DNA of 64,000 bases from Mycolicibacterium rutilum (GTDB lineage Bacteria; Actinomycetota; Actinomycetes; Mycobacteriales; Mycobacteriaceae): contig NZ_LT629971.1 of the NCBI RefSeq assembly GCF_900108565.1, positions 4,154,001 through 4,218,000 on the forward strand. The letters run 5' to 3'. Of the stretch, positions 16,491-25,461 are shown in pieces (the stretch's first letter is position 1; every line of letters begins with the position of its first letter). Position numbers and translations under genes: made by a program. Under the pieces are notes generated by a model, which saw only the letters and a list, made by a program, of their open reading frames with translations, was not told where the DNA came from and made no database searches.

Positions 16491-16520
16491 AGCATAGGCA
16501 AGGCTTGCCTAATTAAGCAA
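16491..16520 (-). promoter_or_regulatory. Promoter of the MrsI-like RNA (-35 TTGCTT, -10 TATGCT)
   Basis: On the minus strand TTGCTT (16515-16520) and TATGCT (16491-16496) are separated by 18 bases. The iron box covers the spacer and -10. The promoter overlaps the last codons of the IucC/FhuF-like gene, so the small RNA starts within that gene's downstream edge. Confidence 0.65.
16494..16512. promoter_or_regulatory. IdeR-type iron box
   Basis: The 19-mer ATAGGCAAGGCTTGCCTAA matches the IdeR consensus TWAGGTWAGSCTWACCTWA at 16 positions and contains the perfect dyad AGGCAAG-G-CTTGCCT. It overlaps the small-RNA promoter, the arrangement expected for repression by iron-loaded IdeR. Confidence 0.8.
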
Positions 16521-17285
16521 GACCTTCCCCGCAGTCGCCCGTGACGTGCCGCGCACCGGCAGCCCGAAGCCGACCAACGCATCGAGCACCGACTGTCCGC
16601 GGCGCATGCTGGTCAGCTCGCTCGAGCCGGCCAGCAGCGGCACCTGGGTGGCCGCGCTGACCACGGCACCGCCGACGACATGCCACATCGCCGCGACCGA
16701 CATCGCGCCGTCGCTGATGTCGGCCAGCTTGGCGAACAGCGGAGCCAGCGTGCGGTGACTCCGGTGCGCGACCCAGGTCGTCAGCGCCGCCTCGCTGGGC
16801 AGCGCGACGATGCCCTCGCGCGTGCTGCGGCCGAGCCGCATCGAGCGCCCACCGAAGTAGGGATCGTCGGGCAGCGCCCGCACGGTCGGATCGACGACGC
16901 CGACCCAGTCGATGGCGCCCTCGGAGTCGACATGCACCCACAGGTTCTCCAGGCCGGTGTCCCACGCACGGCCCTCGAGCACGACGAGCGGGATGACGCG
17001 GCCGATCACCACGTGTGCAAGCGTCGCGGCCAACTGGTGGGCGACCGCGGTTCGGCTGTCGGTCTCCTCAGCGGCCAGCTCGAACATCGCCTCGAGCCGG
17101 TTACCGGTGAGCGCCTCGGCCAGCGGCCACCACCGGCGTCGCGACAGGTCGCCCATCACCGCGACGCCGTAGACCCGCGGACACTCCGGATAGAGCTCGC
17201 GCAGCCGTCTGCTCGACTCGTGCAGCGGCAGCGTCCGGCGGATCGCCATGCTCGCGATCAAAGGGTCGTCGACCAGAACCGTCAT
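16509..17285 (-). CDS. IucA/IucC C-terminal (FhuF-like) domain protein, putative iron-linked
   Basis: A 258-residue protein resembling the FhuF-like C-terminal domain of IucA/IucC siderophore proteins, as annotated in other mycobacteria. Helical segments include VAHQLAATLAHVVIGRVIPL and LGRSTREGIVALPSEAALT. The ferric-reductase hallmark, a C-terminal Cys-Cys...Cys-x-x-Cys cluster, is absent: only one cysteine (ECPR) is seen, so reductase activity is unlikely. ATG 17285 follows GGGAGGT closely; ATG 17297 is an alternative. An IdeR-type box lies 20 bases upstream and a second one at its 3' end, so iron control is likely. Function remains a guess: siderophore or iron handling. Confidence 0.6.
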   Translation of the reverse strand: MTVLVDDPLIASMAIRRTLPLHESSRRLRELYPECPRVYGVAVMGDLSRRRWWPLAEALTGNRLEAMFELAAEETDSRTAVAHQLAATLAHVVIGRVIPLVVLEGRAWDTGLENLWVHVDSEGAIDWVGVVDPTVRALPDDPYFGGRSMRLGRSTREGIVALPSEAALTTWVAHRSHRTLAPLFAKLADISDGAMSVAAMWHVVGGAVVSAATQVPLLAGSSELTSMRRGQSVLDALVGFGLPVRGTSRATAGKVLLN

Positions 17286-17304
17286 GTGACCTCCCATTGG
17301 CGAC

Positions 17305-17323
17305 TTAGGTTAGCCTTACTATA
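17305..17323. promoter_or_regulatory. IdeR-type iron box upstream of the IucC/FhuF-like gene
   Basis: TTAGGTTAGCCTTACTATA matches the IdeR consensus through its first 15 positions and 16 of 19 overall. On the minus strand a TATAGT -10 overlaps it (17318-17323). Position relative to the gene start at 17285 fits iron-dependent repression. Confidence 0.75.
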
Positions 17324-17350
17324 GCTAGCGAGGTCACCATGACCAGACCC

Positions 17351-17366
17351 TGTGAGCCGACTCACA
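17351..17366. promoter_or_regulatory. Perfect CRP-type site TGTGA-N6-TCACA
   Basis: TGTGAGCCGACTCACA is an exact match to the mycobacterial CRP (Rv3676-type) consensus and is extended by C and G to an 8-base stem (17349-17368). It lies between the divergent IucC/FhuF-like gene and blaI, 66 bases from the former start and 137 from the latter, so it could serve either promoter. Confidence 0.65.
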
Positions 17367-17452
17367 GGACGGGCAGAACGCGCGGTGGGAGCGCGGGAAA
17401 CCGCCGGTCACCGTGCGGCGGGGCAGGTCCGGCGTGCGGGATACGACGCACG

Positions 17453-17473
17453 GTAGTAAACCCGTAGTAAGCT
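17453..17473 (+). promoter_or_regulatory. blaI: Direct repeat GTAGTAA x2 over the blaI -10 region (putative BlaI operator)
   Basis: GTAGTAA occurs at 17453-17459 and 17464-17470, 11 bases apart, so on the same DNA face. The second copy runs into TAAGCT (17468-17473), a plausible -10 for blaI. BlaI-family operators contain TACTA/TAGTA-like half sites, so autoregulation is plausible, but a full dyad is not seen. Confidence 0.45.
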
Positions 17474-17502
17474 GGAACGACAGCCTCTAGGAGATGACGA
17501 GC

Positions 17503-17919
17503 ATGGCGAAACTGACACGTCTCGGGGAGCTGGAACGGGCGGTGATGGATCACCTCTGGTCTGCGCCCGAGCCCCAGACCGTGCGCCAGGTTCACGAGGC
17601 GCTGGCCGCGCACCGGGACCTGGCCTACACGACGATCATGACCGTGCTGCAGCGGTTGGCGAAGAAGAACCTCGTCGTCCAGCACCGCGACGACCGGGCG
17701 CACCGCTACGCCCCCACCCACGGACGCGACGAACTCGTCGCCGGCCTGATGGTCGACGCGCTCGATCAGGCGGCCGATTCCGGCAGCCGCGAGGCCGCGC
17801 TGGTGCACTTCGTCGAGCGCGTCGGCGCCGACGAGGCCGCCGCGTTACGCCGCGCGCTCGCCGAACTGGAGAGCAAGGACCACATTTCGCCGCCCGCTGG
17901 TAATCCGGGCACCGGCTGA
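17503..17919 (+). CDS. blaI: BlaI/MecI-family transcriptional repressor
   Basis: A winged-helix repressor that in M. tuberculosis (Rv1846c) controls the beta-lactamase gene blaC, its own operon and ATP synthase genes. The 138-residue protein begins MAKLTRLGELERAVMDHLW; the recognition region is TVRQVHEALAAHRDLAYTTI, and the C-terminal half (LVHFVERVGADEAAALRRAL) forms the dimer interface. ATG 17503 is chosen because AGGAG lies nine bases upstream and it matches the remembered start of Rv1846c. The M56 protease gene follows after 14 bases, forming the usual sensor-repressor pair. Confidence 0.95.
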   Translation: MAKLTRLGELERAVMDHLWSAPEPQTVRQVHEALAAHRDLAYTTIMTVLQRLAKKNLVVQHRDDRAHRYAPTHGRDELVAGLMVDALDQAADSGSREAALVHFVERVGADEAAALRRALAELESKDHISPPAGNPGTG

Positions 17920-17933
17920 GAGACACTGACAGC

Positions 17934-18878
17934 GTGTCCGCGCTGGCCTTCACTGTCATGGCACTGGTCCTGTCCGGACCAGTGCCGGCAATGTTGGCGC
18001 GTGCGACCTGGCCGACCCGCGCGCCGCGCGCGGCGATCGTGCTCTGGCAGGCCATCGCGCTGGCCGCCGTCCTGTCGGCGTTCTCGGCCGGGATCGCGAT
18101 CGCGAGCCGGCTGTTCGCGCCCGGACCCGACGGCAGGCCGACCGCCACCATCACCAGCGAGATCGCCGTGCTCGGCTGGCCGGTCTGGACCGCCTACGTG
18201 GTGGTCTTCGCGCTCACCCTGGTCATCGGTGCCCGGCTGATCGCCGCGGTGCTCCAGGTCGCGATCGCGACCCGGCGCCGCCGCGCCCACCACCGCATGG
18301 TCGTCGACCTCGTCGGCACCTGCGAGAAATCTCGACACCTCGCCCGCGCGGGCGTCGGGCTGCGGATCCTCGACGTGGCGCAGCCGCTGGCCTACTGCCT
18401 GCCCGGCGTGCGCAGCCGCGTCGTGGTCAGTCAAGGCACACTGACGACGTTGGCGGACAACGAGATTGCCGCGATCCTGTCGCACGAGCGGGCCCACCTG
18501 CGTGCCCGCCACGACCTGGTGCTCGAGATGTTCACCGCGGTGCACGCGGCCTTCCCGCGGTTCGTCCGCAGCGCCAGCGCACTGGACGCCGTGCGGCTGC
18601 TGATCGAGATGCTCGCCGACGACGCCGCGGTGCGCGCCGCGGGCCGCACTCCCCTGGCCCGCGCACTGGTCGCCTGCGCAGGCAGCCGCACCCCGTCGGG
18701 CGCCCTGGCCGCGGGCGGCCCCACCACCGTCGAGCGGGTGCGCCGCCTCGGCGGTGACGGCAACAGCCTGGCGTTGTCGGTCGCCGCATACGCGGCCGCC
18801 GCAGCCGTCCTGGTGGTCCCGACCTACGCCGTCGCGCTGCCCTGGCTGACCGAACTGCACCGGCTGTTCAGCGCCTAG
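17934..18878 (+). CDS. BlaR1-like M56 family membrane metalloprotease (Rv1845c type)
   Basis: A membrane zinc protease expected to inactivate BlaI by cleavage. The 314-residue protein has hydrophobic segments at about 4-22, 36-60, 80-112 and near the C-terminus (AYAAAAAVLVVPTYAVALPW), with the zinc motif HERAH at 184-188. It lacks the extracellular penicillin-binding domain of staphylococcal BlaR1, so how it senses a beta-lactam or another signal is unclear; this is the same in Rv1845c. GTG 17934 is the start. It is co-transcribed with blaI. Confidence 0.87.
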   Translation: MSALAFTVMALVLSGPVPAMLARATWPTRAPRAAIVLWQAIALAAVLSAFSAGIAIASRLFAPGPDGRPTATITSEIAVLGWPVWTAYVVVFALTLVIGARLIAAVLQVAIATRRRRAHHRMVVDLVGTCEKSRHLARAGVGLRILDVAQPLAYCLPGVRSRVVVSQGTLTTLADNEIAAILSHERAHLRARHDLVLEMFTAVHAAFPRFVRSASALDAVRLLIEMLADDAAVRAAGRTPLARALVACAGSRTPSGALAAGGPTTVERVRRLGGDGNSLALSVAAYAAAAAVLVVPTYAVALPWLTELHRLFSA

Positions 18879-18936
18879 GAAGAACTCACGCCTCGCGAAG
18901 CGTTCACTGACAACAAAAGAATGAAAGGCTGCCCGA

Positions 18937-20400
18937 ATGAGCTCTGACGCATCTGCCCCGACCACCGGTACCGCTCAGATCGGGGTCACCGGCCTGGCGG
19001 TGATGGGATCGAACATCGCGCGCAATTTCGCCCGGCACGGCTACACCGTCGCACTGCACAACCGGTCGATCGCCAAGACCGATGCGCTGCTCGAAGCACA
19101 CGGGTCCGAGGGCAAGTTCGTGCGCAGCGAGACCATCGCGGAGTTCCTCGACGCGCTGGAGAAGCCGCGCCGCGTGCTGATCATGGTCAAGGCCGGCGAT
19201 CCGACCGACGCGGTGATCAACGAACTCGCCGACGCGATGGAGCCCGGCGACATCATCATCGACGGCGGCAATGCGCTCTACACCGACACCATCCGCCGCG
19301 AGAAGGCGATGCGCGAGCGGGGCCTGCACTTCGTCGGCGCCGGCATCTCCGGCGGTGAGGAGGGCGCGCTCAACGGGCCCTCGATCATGCCGGGCGGGCC
19401 CGCCGAGTCCTACAAGTCGCTCGGCCCGCTTCTCGAGGAGATCTCCGCGCACGTCGACGGCACCCCGTGCTGCACCCACATCGGCCCCGACGGCGCCGGG
19501 CACTTCGTCAAGATGGTGCACAACGGCATCGAGTACTCCGACATGCAGCTCATCGGCGAGGCCTACCAGTTGCTGCGCGACGGGCTGGGCAAGACCGCCG
19601 GGGAGATCGCCGACGTCTTCGACGAGTGGAACTCCGGCGACCTGGACAGCTTCCTGGTCGAGATAACCGCCAAGGTGCTGCGCCAGACCGACGCCAAGAC
19701 CGGCAAGCCGCTCGTCGACCTCATCCTCGACGAGGCCGAGCAGAAGGGCACCGGCCGCTGGACGGTCAAGTCCGCCCTGGACCTCGGCGTGCCGGTCACC
19801 GGGATCGCCGAGGCGGTGTTCGCCCGGGCGCTGTCGGGCTCGGTGGCCCAGCGCAAGGCCACCACCGGCCTGGCGTCCGGCGATCTCGGCGAAAAGCCCG
19901 CAGACGCAAAACAATTCGTCGAGGACATCCGCCAGGCCCTGTACGCGTCGAAGATCATCGCCTACGCGCAGGGCTTCAACCAGATCCAGGCCGGCAGCGC
20001 CGAGTACGACTGGAACATCACCCCCGGCGACATGGCCCGGATCTGGCGCGGCGGCTGCATCATCCGGGCCAAGTTCCTCAACCGGATCACCGAGGCCTTC
20101 GACAACAACGCCGACCTGCCGACGCTGATCGTCGACCCCTACTTCCGCGACGCCATCGAGAACGCCATCGACAGCTGGCGCCGCGTCGTCGTCAAGGCCA
20201 CCGAGCTCGGCATCCCGATCCCCGGGTTCTCCTCGGCGCTGTCGTACTACGACGGCCTGCGCCAGGAACGGCTGCCCGCGGCGCTGACCCAGGGCCTGCG
20301 CGACTACTTCGGCGCGCACACCTACGGCCGCATCGACGCCGACCCGGCCAAGCGGTTCCACACGCTGTGGAGCGGCGACCGCAGCGAGGTCGAGGCCTGA
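18937..20400 (+). CDS. gnd1: 6-phosphogluconate dehydrogenase Gnd1
   Basis: Oxidatively decarboxylates 6-phosphogluconate to ribulose-5-phosphate with NADP in the pentose phosphate pathway. The 487-residue, long-form enzyme has an N-terminal Rossmann motif (GVTGLAVMGSNIARNFARHG), the catalytic region GISGGEEGALNGPSIMPGG, and HFVKMVHNGIEYSDMQLIGE with the active-site lysine and substrate-binding residues. ATG 18937 follows a GAAAGG ribosome site. It corresponds to Rv1844c and precedes guaB1 by 56 bases. Confidence 0.96.
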   Translation: MSSDASAPTTGTAQIGVTGLAVMGSNIARNFARHGYTVALHNRSIAKTDALLEAHGSEGKFVRSETIAEFLDALEKPRRVLIMVKAGDPTDAVINELADAMEPGDIIIDGGNALYTDTIRREKAMRERGLHFVGAGISGGEEGALNGPSIMPGGPAESYKSLGPLLEEISAHVDGTPCCTHIGPDGAGHFVKMVHNGIEYSDMQLIGEAYQLLRDGLGKTAGEIADVFDEWNSGDLDSFLVEITAKVLRQTDAKTGKPLVDLILDEAEQKGTGRWTVKSALDLGVPVTGIAEAVFARALSGSVAQRKATTGLASGDLGEKPADAKQFVEDIRQALYASKIIAYAQGFNQIQAGSAEYDWNITPGDMARIWRGGCIIRAKFLNRITEAFDNNADLPTLIVDPYFRDAIENAIDSWRRVVVKATELGIPIPGFSSALSYYDGLRQERLPAALTQGLRDYFGAHTYGRIDADPAKRFHTLWSGDRSEVEA

Positions 20401-20441
20401 CGCGCGTCCTTTTCTCCCGCGAGCAGGTGTGCGGCGACAAC

Positions 20442-20447
20442 TAGACT
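20442..20447 (+). promoter_or_regulatory. -10 hexamer TAGACT upstream of guaB1
   Basis: TAGACT ends nine bases before ATG 20457, giving a start site within a few bases of the ATG and hence a near-leaderless transcript. The local word TAGACTGAA is the same as at the CPBP gene promoter. This would let guaB1 be transcribed separately from gnd1. Confidence 0.45.
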
Positions 20448-20456
20448 GAAGCCGAC

Positions 20457-21893
20457 ATGCGATTTCTCGAGGGCCACCGGCCCGCCTACGACCTGACCTA
20501 CAACGACGTCTTCATCGTTCCCGGACGCTCGGACGTGCAGTCCCGGATGGACGTCGACCTGTCGACCGCCGACGGCTCGGGCACCACGATCCCGGTGGTC
20601 GTCGCCAACATGACCGCCGTCGCGGGCCGCCGGATGGCCGAAACCGTCGCGCGCCGCGGCGGCATCGTCGTGCTGCCGCAGGACCTGCCGACCTCAGCGG
20701 TCAAGGAGACCGTCGACTTCGTCAAGAGCCGCGACCTGGTGGTCGACACCCCGGTGACGCTGTCGCCGGACGACTCGGTCTCGGATGCGACGGCGCTGAT
20801 CCACAAGCGCGCCCACGGCGCGGCCGTCGTGGTGTTCGAGAACCGGCCGATCGGCCTGGTCACCGAGGCCAACTGCGTCGGGGTCGACCGGTTCACCCGG
20901 GTCCGCGACGTCGCGATCGCCGACTTCGTCACCGCGCCCGTCGGCACCGACCCGCGCAAGGTCTTCGATCTGCTCGAACACGCGCCCGTCGACGTGGCGG
21001 TGCTGACCGAGCCCGACGGCACGCTGGCCGGCGTGCTGACCCGCACCGGCGCCGTCCGGGCCGGGATCTACTCCCCCGCGGTCGACGCCATCGGACGGCT
21101 GCGCATCGCCGCCGCGGTCGGCATCAACGGCGACGTCGGCGCCAAGGCCCGCAGCCTGGTCGAGGCCGGGGTGGATCTGCTGGTCATCGACACCGCGCAC
21201 GGCCACCAGCTGAAGATGCTCGACGCGATCAAGGCGGTGTCCTCGCTCGACCTGGGTGTCCCGCTGGCGGCGGGCAACGTGGTCTCGGCCGAAGGCACCC
21301 GCGACCTGATCAGCGCCGGCGCGTCGATCGTCAAGGTCGGCGTCGGACCCGGCGCGATGTGCACCACCCGGATGATGACCGGCGTCGGCCGGCCCCAGTT
21401 CTCGGCCGTCGTCGAATGTGCCGCGGCCGCAAGGCAACTCGGCGGGCACGTGTGGGCCGACGGCGGCATCCGGCACCCCCGCGACGTCGCGCTGGCACTC
21501 GCCGCCGGCGCGGCGAACGTGATGATCGGCTCCTGGTTCGCAGGCACCTACGAATCGCCCGGCGACCTGATGCGCGACCGGGACAACCAGCCGTTCAAGG
21601 AGAGCTACGGCATGGCGTCCAAACGCGCCGTCGCCGCCCGCACAGCCGGTGACGGCGCGTTCGACCGGGCCCGCAAGGCGCTGTTCGAGGAAGGGATCTC
21701 GACGTCGCGGATGGGGCTGGACCCGTCGCGCGGTGGCGTCGAGGACCTGCTCGACCACATCACCTCCGGGGTGCGCAGCACCTGCACCTACGTCGGCGCC
21801 GCCACCCTGGCCGAACTGCACGAGAAGGTCGTGCTGGGGGTGCAGTCGGCGGCCGGGTTCGCCGAGGGGCATCCGCTGCCGACAGGTTGGTGA
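20457..21893 (+). CDS. guaB1: GuaB1, GMP reductase with CBS domains (IMPDH-like)
   Basis: A member of the IMP dehydrogenase/GMP reductase family, 478 residues. A (beta/alpha)8 barrel is interrupted at about residues 95-200 by two CBS modules. The catalytic loop GPGAMCTTRMMTGVGRPQF carries the active cysteine, and DGGIRHPRDVALALAAGA is the phosphate-binding segment. Older databases call the Rv1843c type a probable IMPDH, but biochemical work on mycobacterial GuaB1 showed GMP reductase activity regulated through the CBS domains. It would therefore recycle GMP to IMP. Family is certain; activity is by orthology. Confidence 0.92.
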   Translation: MRFLEGHRPAYDLTYNDVFIVPGRSDVQSRMDVDLSTADGSGTTIPVVVANMTAVAGRRMAETVARRGGIVVLPQDLPTSAVKETVDFVKSRDLVVDTPVTLSPDDSVSDATALIHKRAHGAAVVVFENRPIGLVTEANCVGVDRFTRVRDVAIADFVTAPVGTDPRKVFDLLEHAPVDVAVLTEPDGTLAGVLTRTGAVRAGIYSPAVDAIGRLRIAAAVGINGDVGAKARSLVEAGVDLLVIDTAHGHQLKMLDAIKAVSSLDLGVPLAAGNVVSAEGTRDLISAGASIVKVGVGPGAMCTTRMMTGVGRPQFSAVVECAAAARQLGGHVWADGGIRHPRDVALALAAGAANVMIGSWFAGTYESPGDLMRDRDNQPFKESYGMASKRAVAARTAGDGAFDRARKALFEEGISTSRMGLDPSRGGVEDLLDHITSGVRSTCTYVGAATLAELHEKVVLGVQSAAGFAEGHPLPTGW

Positions 21894-21953
21894 TCCGGGG
21901 TCTAGCACCCGTTACCATGGTTTTTCCGCAGTCCTCTACGCGAAAGGTTCCCC

Positions 21954-22078
21954 GTGCCGCAGGCACCCGTCGAGGCCCGGCCGGAAGGGCCCGCCAGGGC
22001 CGAGCGGCCCGAGCCTCCCGACGCCGAGCCTTCCTCTAGACGGCCGGGCACCAGGCCCGGCACCGGTGCGGCGGACTC

Positions 22079-22082
<4 letters not shown>
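21954..22082 (+). CDS. Small ORF coupled to the CBS membrane protein gene
   Basis: A 42-codon frame starting with GTG behind a GAAAGG ribosome site (six-base spacing). Its TGA overlaps the ATG of the next gene as ATGA. The peptide starts MPQAPVEARPEG and is rich in Pro, Glu, Arg and Ala, with no hydrophobic segment. TACCAT at 21913-21918 is a possible -10 for the transcript. It may be a leader peptide that couples translation to the downstream gene, or a real micro-protein. It is too short for codon statistics; the evidence is the ribosome site and exact overlap. Confidence 0.4.
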
Positions 22083-23438
<1,356 letters not shown>

Positions 23439-23446
<8 letters not shown>

Positions 23447-24491
23447 CATCCTGGGCGTCCTGCTGACCGTGCTGCTGCTGGCGGTCAACGCGTTCTTCGT
23501 GGCCTCGGAGTTCGCGTTGATCTCCGCGCGCCGCGACCGGTTGGAGGCGCTGGCCGAACAGGGCAAGAAGAGCGCGGTGACAGTGATCCGGGCCGGCGAG
23601 CACCTGTCGCTGATGCTGGCCGGCGCGCAGCTGGGCATCACGATCTGTTCGATCCTGCTGGGCCGCGTCGGCGAGCCCGCGGTCGCGCACCTGCTGGAGA
23701 AACCGTTCCACGCGCTGGGCATCTCCGATGCGGTGCTGCACTCGGTGTCGTTCGTGGTGGCGCTGGTCATCGTCGTCGTGCTGCACGTGCTGCTCGGCGA
23801 GATGGTGCCGAAGAACATCGCGATCGCCGGGCCGGAATCGGCGGCGATGCTGCTGATCCCGACGTATCTGGTGTGGATCCGGATGGCCCGGCCGCTGATC
23901 GCGTTCTACAACTGGTGCGCCAACACCACGCTGCGCGCGTTCCGCGTCGAACCGAAGGACGAACTCGACGTCGCCGTGTCTACCGTCGAGTTGTCCGAGA
24001 TGATCGCCGAGTCGCTGTCGGAGGGGCTGCTCGATCCCGAGGAGCACAGCCGCGTCACCCGCGCGCTGCAGATCCGCGACCGCGCGGTCAAGGATGTGGC
24101 ATTCCCGCTGCGCGACATCCGGGCCGTCGAGGTCGCGCACGAGGGGTCGGGGCCGACGGTCGGCGCCATCGAGCAGGCGTTGACCGAGACCGGCTACTCG
24201 CGGTTCCCGATCACCGACGCGGCCGGCACCTACCTGGGCTATCTGCACATCAAGGACGTGCTGGCCTTCGTCGACGACCCGACCGCCGTGCTGGACTTCT
24301 CGATGGTCCGGCCGCTGCCGCTGGTGCCCGCCTCGCTGCCGCTGCCCGAGGCGCTGTCGCGGCTACGGCGCACCAACAGCCACCTCGCGCTGGTCACCGG
24401 CGCCGACGGCAGCGTGGAGGCGATGGTCGCGCTGGAGGACCTCGTCGAGGATCTGGTCGGCACGGTGCGCGACGGGACCCACCGTGTCTGA
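23439..24491 (+). CDS. CNNM/CorC-type membrane protein with CBS domains (Rv1841c type)
   Basis: A paralogue of the preceding gene, 350 residues: membrane domain with NAFFVASEFALISARRDRLE at the N-terminus and LHVLLGEMVPKNIAIAGPES near residue 130, then paired CBS modules ending LEDLVEDLVGTV. It lacks the C-terminal CorC domain of its neighbour, so the two may form a hetero-oligomer with one regulatory tail. The start and end overlap neighbours by 8 bases each, so three genes are translated from one message. Confidence 0.85.
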
Positions 24492-25413
24492 GACCGCGCT
24501 GCGCGCCAGACCCGCATCGGTGCTCGCCGAAGGCGACTGGCAGCAGCGCGCCCGCCAACATCACATTCGCGCCGACGAGTTCTGTGCGCCACACCGCATG
24601 CGTGCCCAGGCCGGCCGAAAGCATCCGGTGTGGGACTTCCTGTTCACCTATTACAGCCTGCGGCCCCGGCAGTTACGGGTCTGGCATCCCGGCTACGGCG
24701 TCACGCTCGCCGGTGACGGTGCCTCGAGCTACCTGAGCAGGTCCGGCTACGGCGCCGAGGCCGACGGCGTCTCGGTCACCCGCGACTACCTGCTGTCGCG
24801 GGTGGACACGGTCGCGTTCATCGCCCGGCTGTTGCGCGCCACGGCGGGCCGGCCGATGCGGCTGAACTGCTTCGGCCTGCACGAGTGGGCAATGGTGTAC
24901 CGCGCGCCGACGGTGCGCCACGACGGTGTGCCGCTGCGCCTGGGCGCCGCGGGCACCGATGCCGTCGTGGACTCGATTCCGTTGCGCTGCAGCCATTTCG
25001 ACGCGTTCCGGTTCTTCACCGAACCGGCCGCCGAGCGCAACGCCGACCGGCTGACGCGGCAGGGGCAGGTCGACGCCGAGCAACCCGGCTGCCTGCATGC
25101 CGGGATGGATCTCTACAAGTGGGCGTTCAAGCTCGGCCCGCTGGTGCGATCCGAGCTCGTGATGGACTGCCTGCAGCTGGCCGCCGATGCCCGTGAACTC
25201 GACATGCGGGCCAGCCCCTATGATCTCCGCGAATACGGATTCGGGCCGATCGCGATCGAGACGCCGGCCGGTCGCGCCGAATACGTCCGAATGCAGCAAA
25301 ACCTTGCGGAGCGGACCGCGCCGCTGCGGGCCGAACTCGCCGATCGGTGTGAACGGCTCCTCGACGCGGCGGGCCACGGACCGGTTCAGGGCCGACCCAC
25401 CGCTCGCGGCTAG
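24484..25413 (+). CDS. Conserved actinobacterial protein, often annotated 3-methyladenine DNA glycosylase
   Basis: A 309-residue soluble protein, recognisable by HPVWDFLFTYYSLRPRQLRV near residue 42, LNCFGLHEWAMVY near 122 and HAGMDLYKWAFKLGPLV near 200. Database entries for such proteins often carry the name 3-methyladenine DNA glycosylase. I see no helix-hairpin-helix or other alkylation-glycosylase signature, so the name is weakly supported. The conserved His, Asp and Tyr residues suggest a small-molecule or metal enzyme. GTG 24484 overlaps the preceding membrane-protein gene by 8 bases. Confidence 0.6.
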   Translation: MSETALRARPASVLAEGDWQQRARQHHIRADEFCAPHRMRAQAGRKHPVWDFLFTYYSLRPRQLRVWHPGYGVTLAGDGASSYLSRSGYGAEADGVSVTRDYLLSRVDTVAFIARLLRATAGRPMRLNCFGLHEWAMVYRAPTVRHDGVPLRLGAAGTDAVVDSIPLRCSHFDAFRFFTEPAAERNADRLTRQGQVDAEQPGCLHAGMDLYKWAFKLGPLVRSELVMDCLQLAADARELDMRASPYDLREYGFGPIAIETPAGRAEYVRMQQNLAERTAPLRAELADRCERLLDAAGHGPVQGRPTARG

Positions 25414-25430
25414 GGCCGATTACCGCTGGG

Positions 25431-25436
25431 TAAGCT
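25431..25436 (+). promoter_or_regulatory. Putative -10 (TAAGCT) for glcB
   Basis: TAAGCT lies 25 bases before ATG 25462 and ahead of a strong GGGAGGA ribosome site. The surrounding word GTAAGCTGGA also occurs at the blaI promoter. No -35 is obvious. Confidence 0.35.
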
Positions 25437-25461
25437 GGATCGACAGTCCAAGGGAGGAATG

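Noticed and set aside
16385..16508. Small protein in the rhodanese to IucC/FhuF-like spacer
   Set aside because: No frame with a ribosome site and usable length; promoter and hairpin fit a small RNA better.
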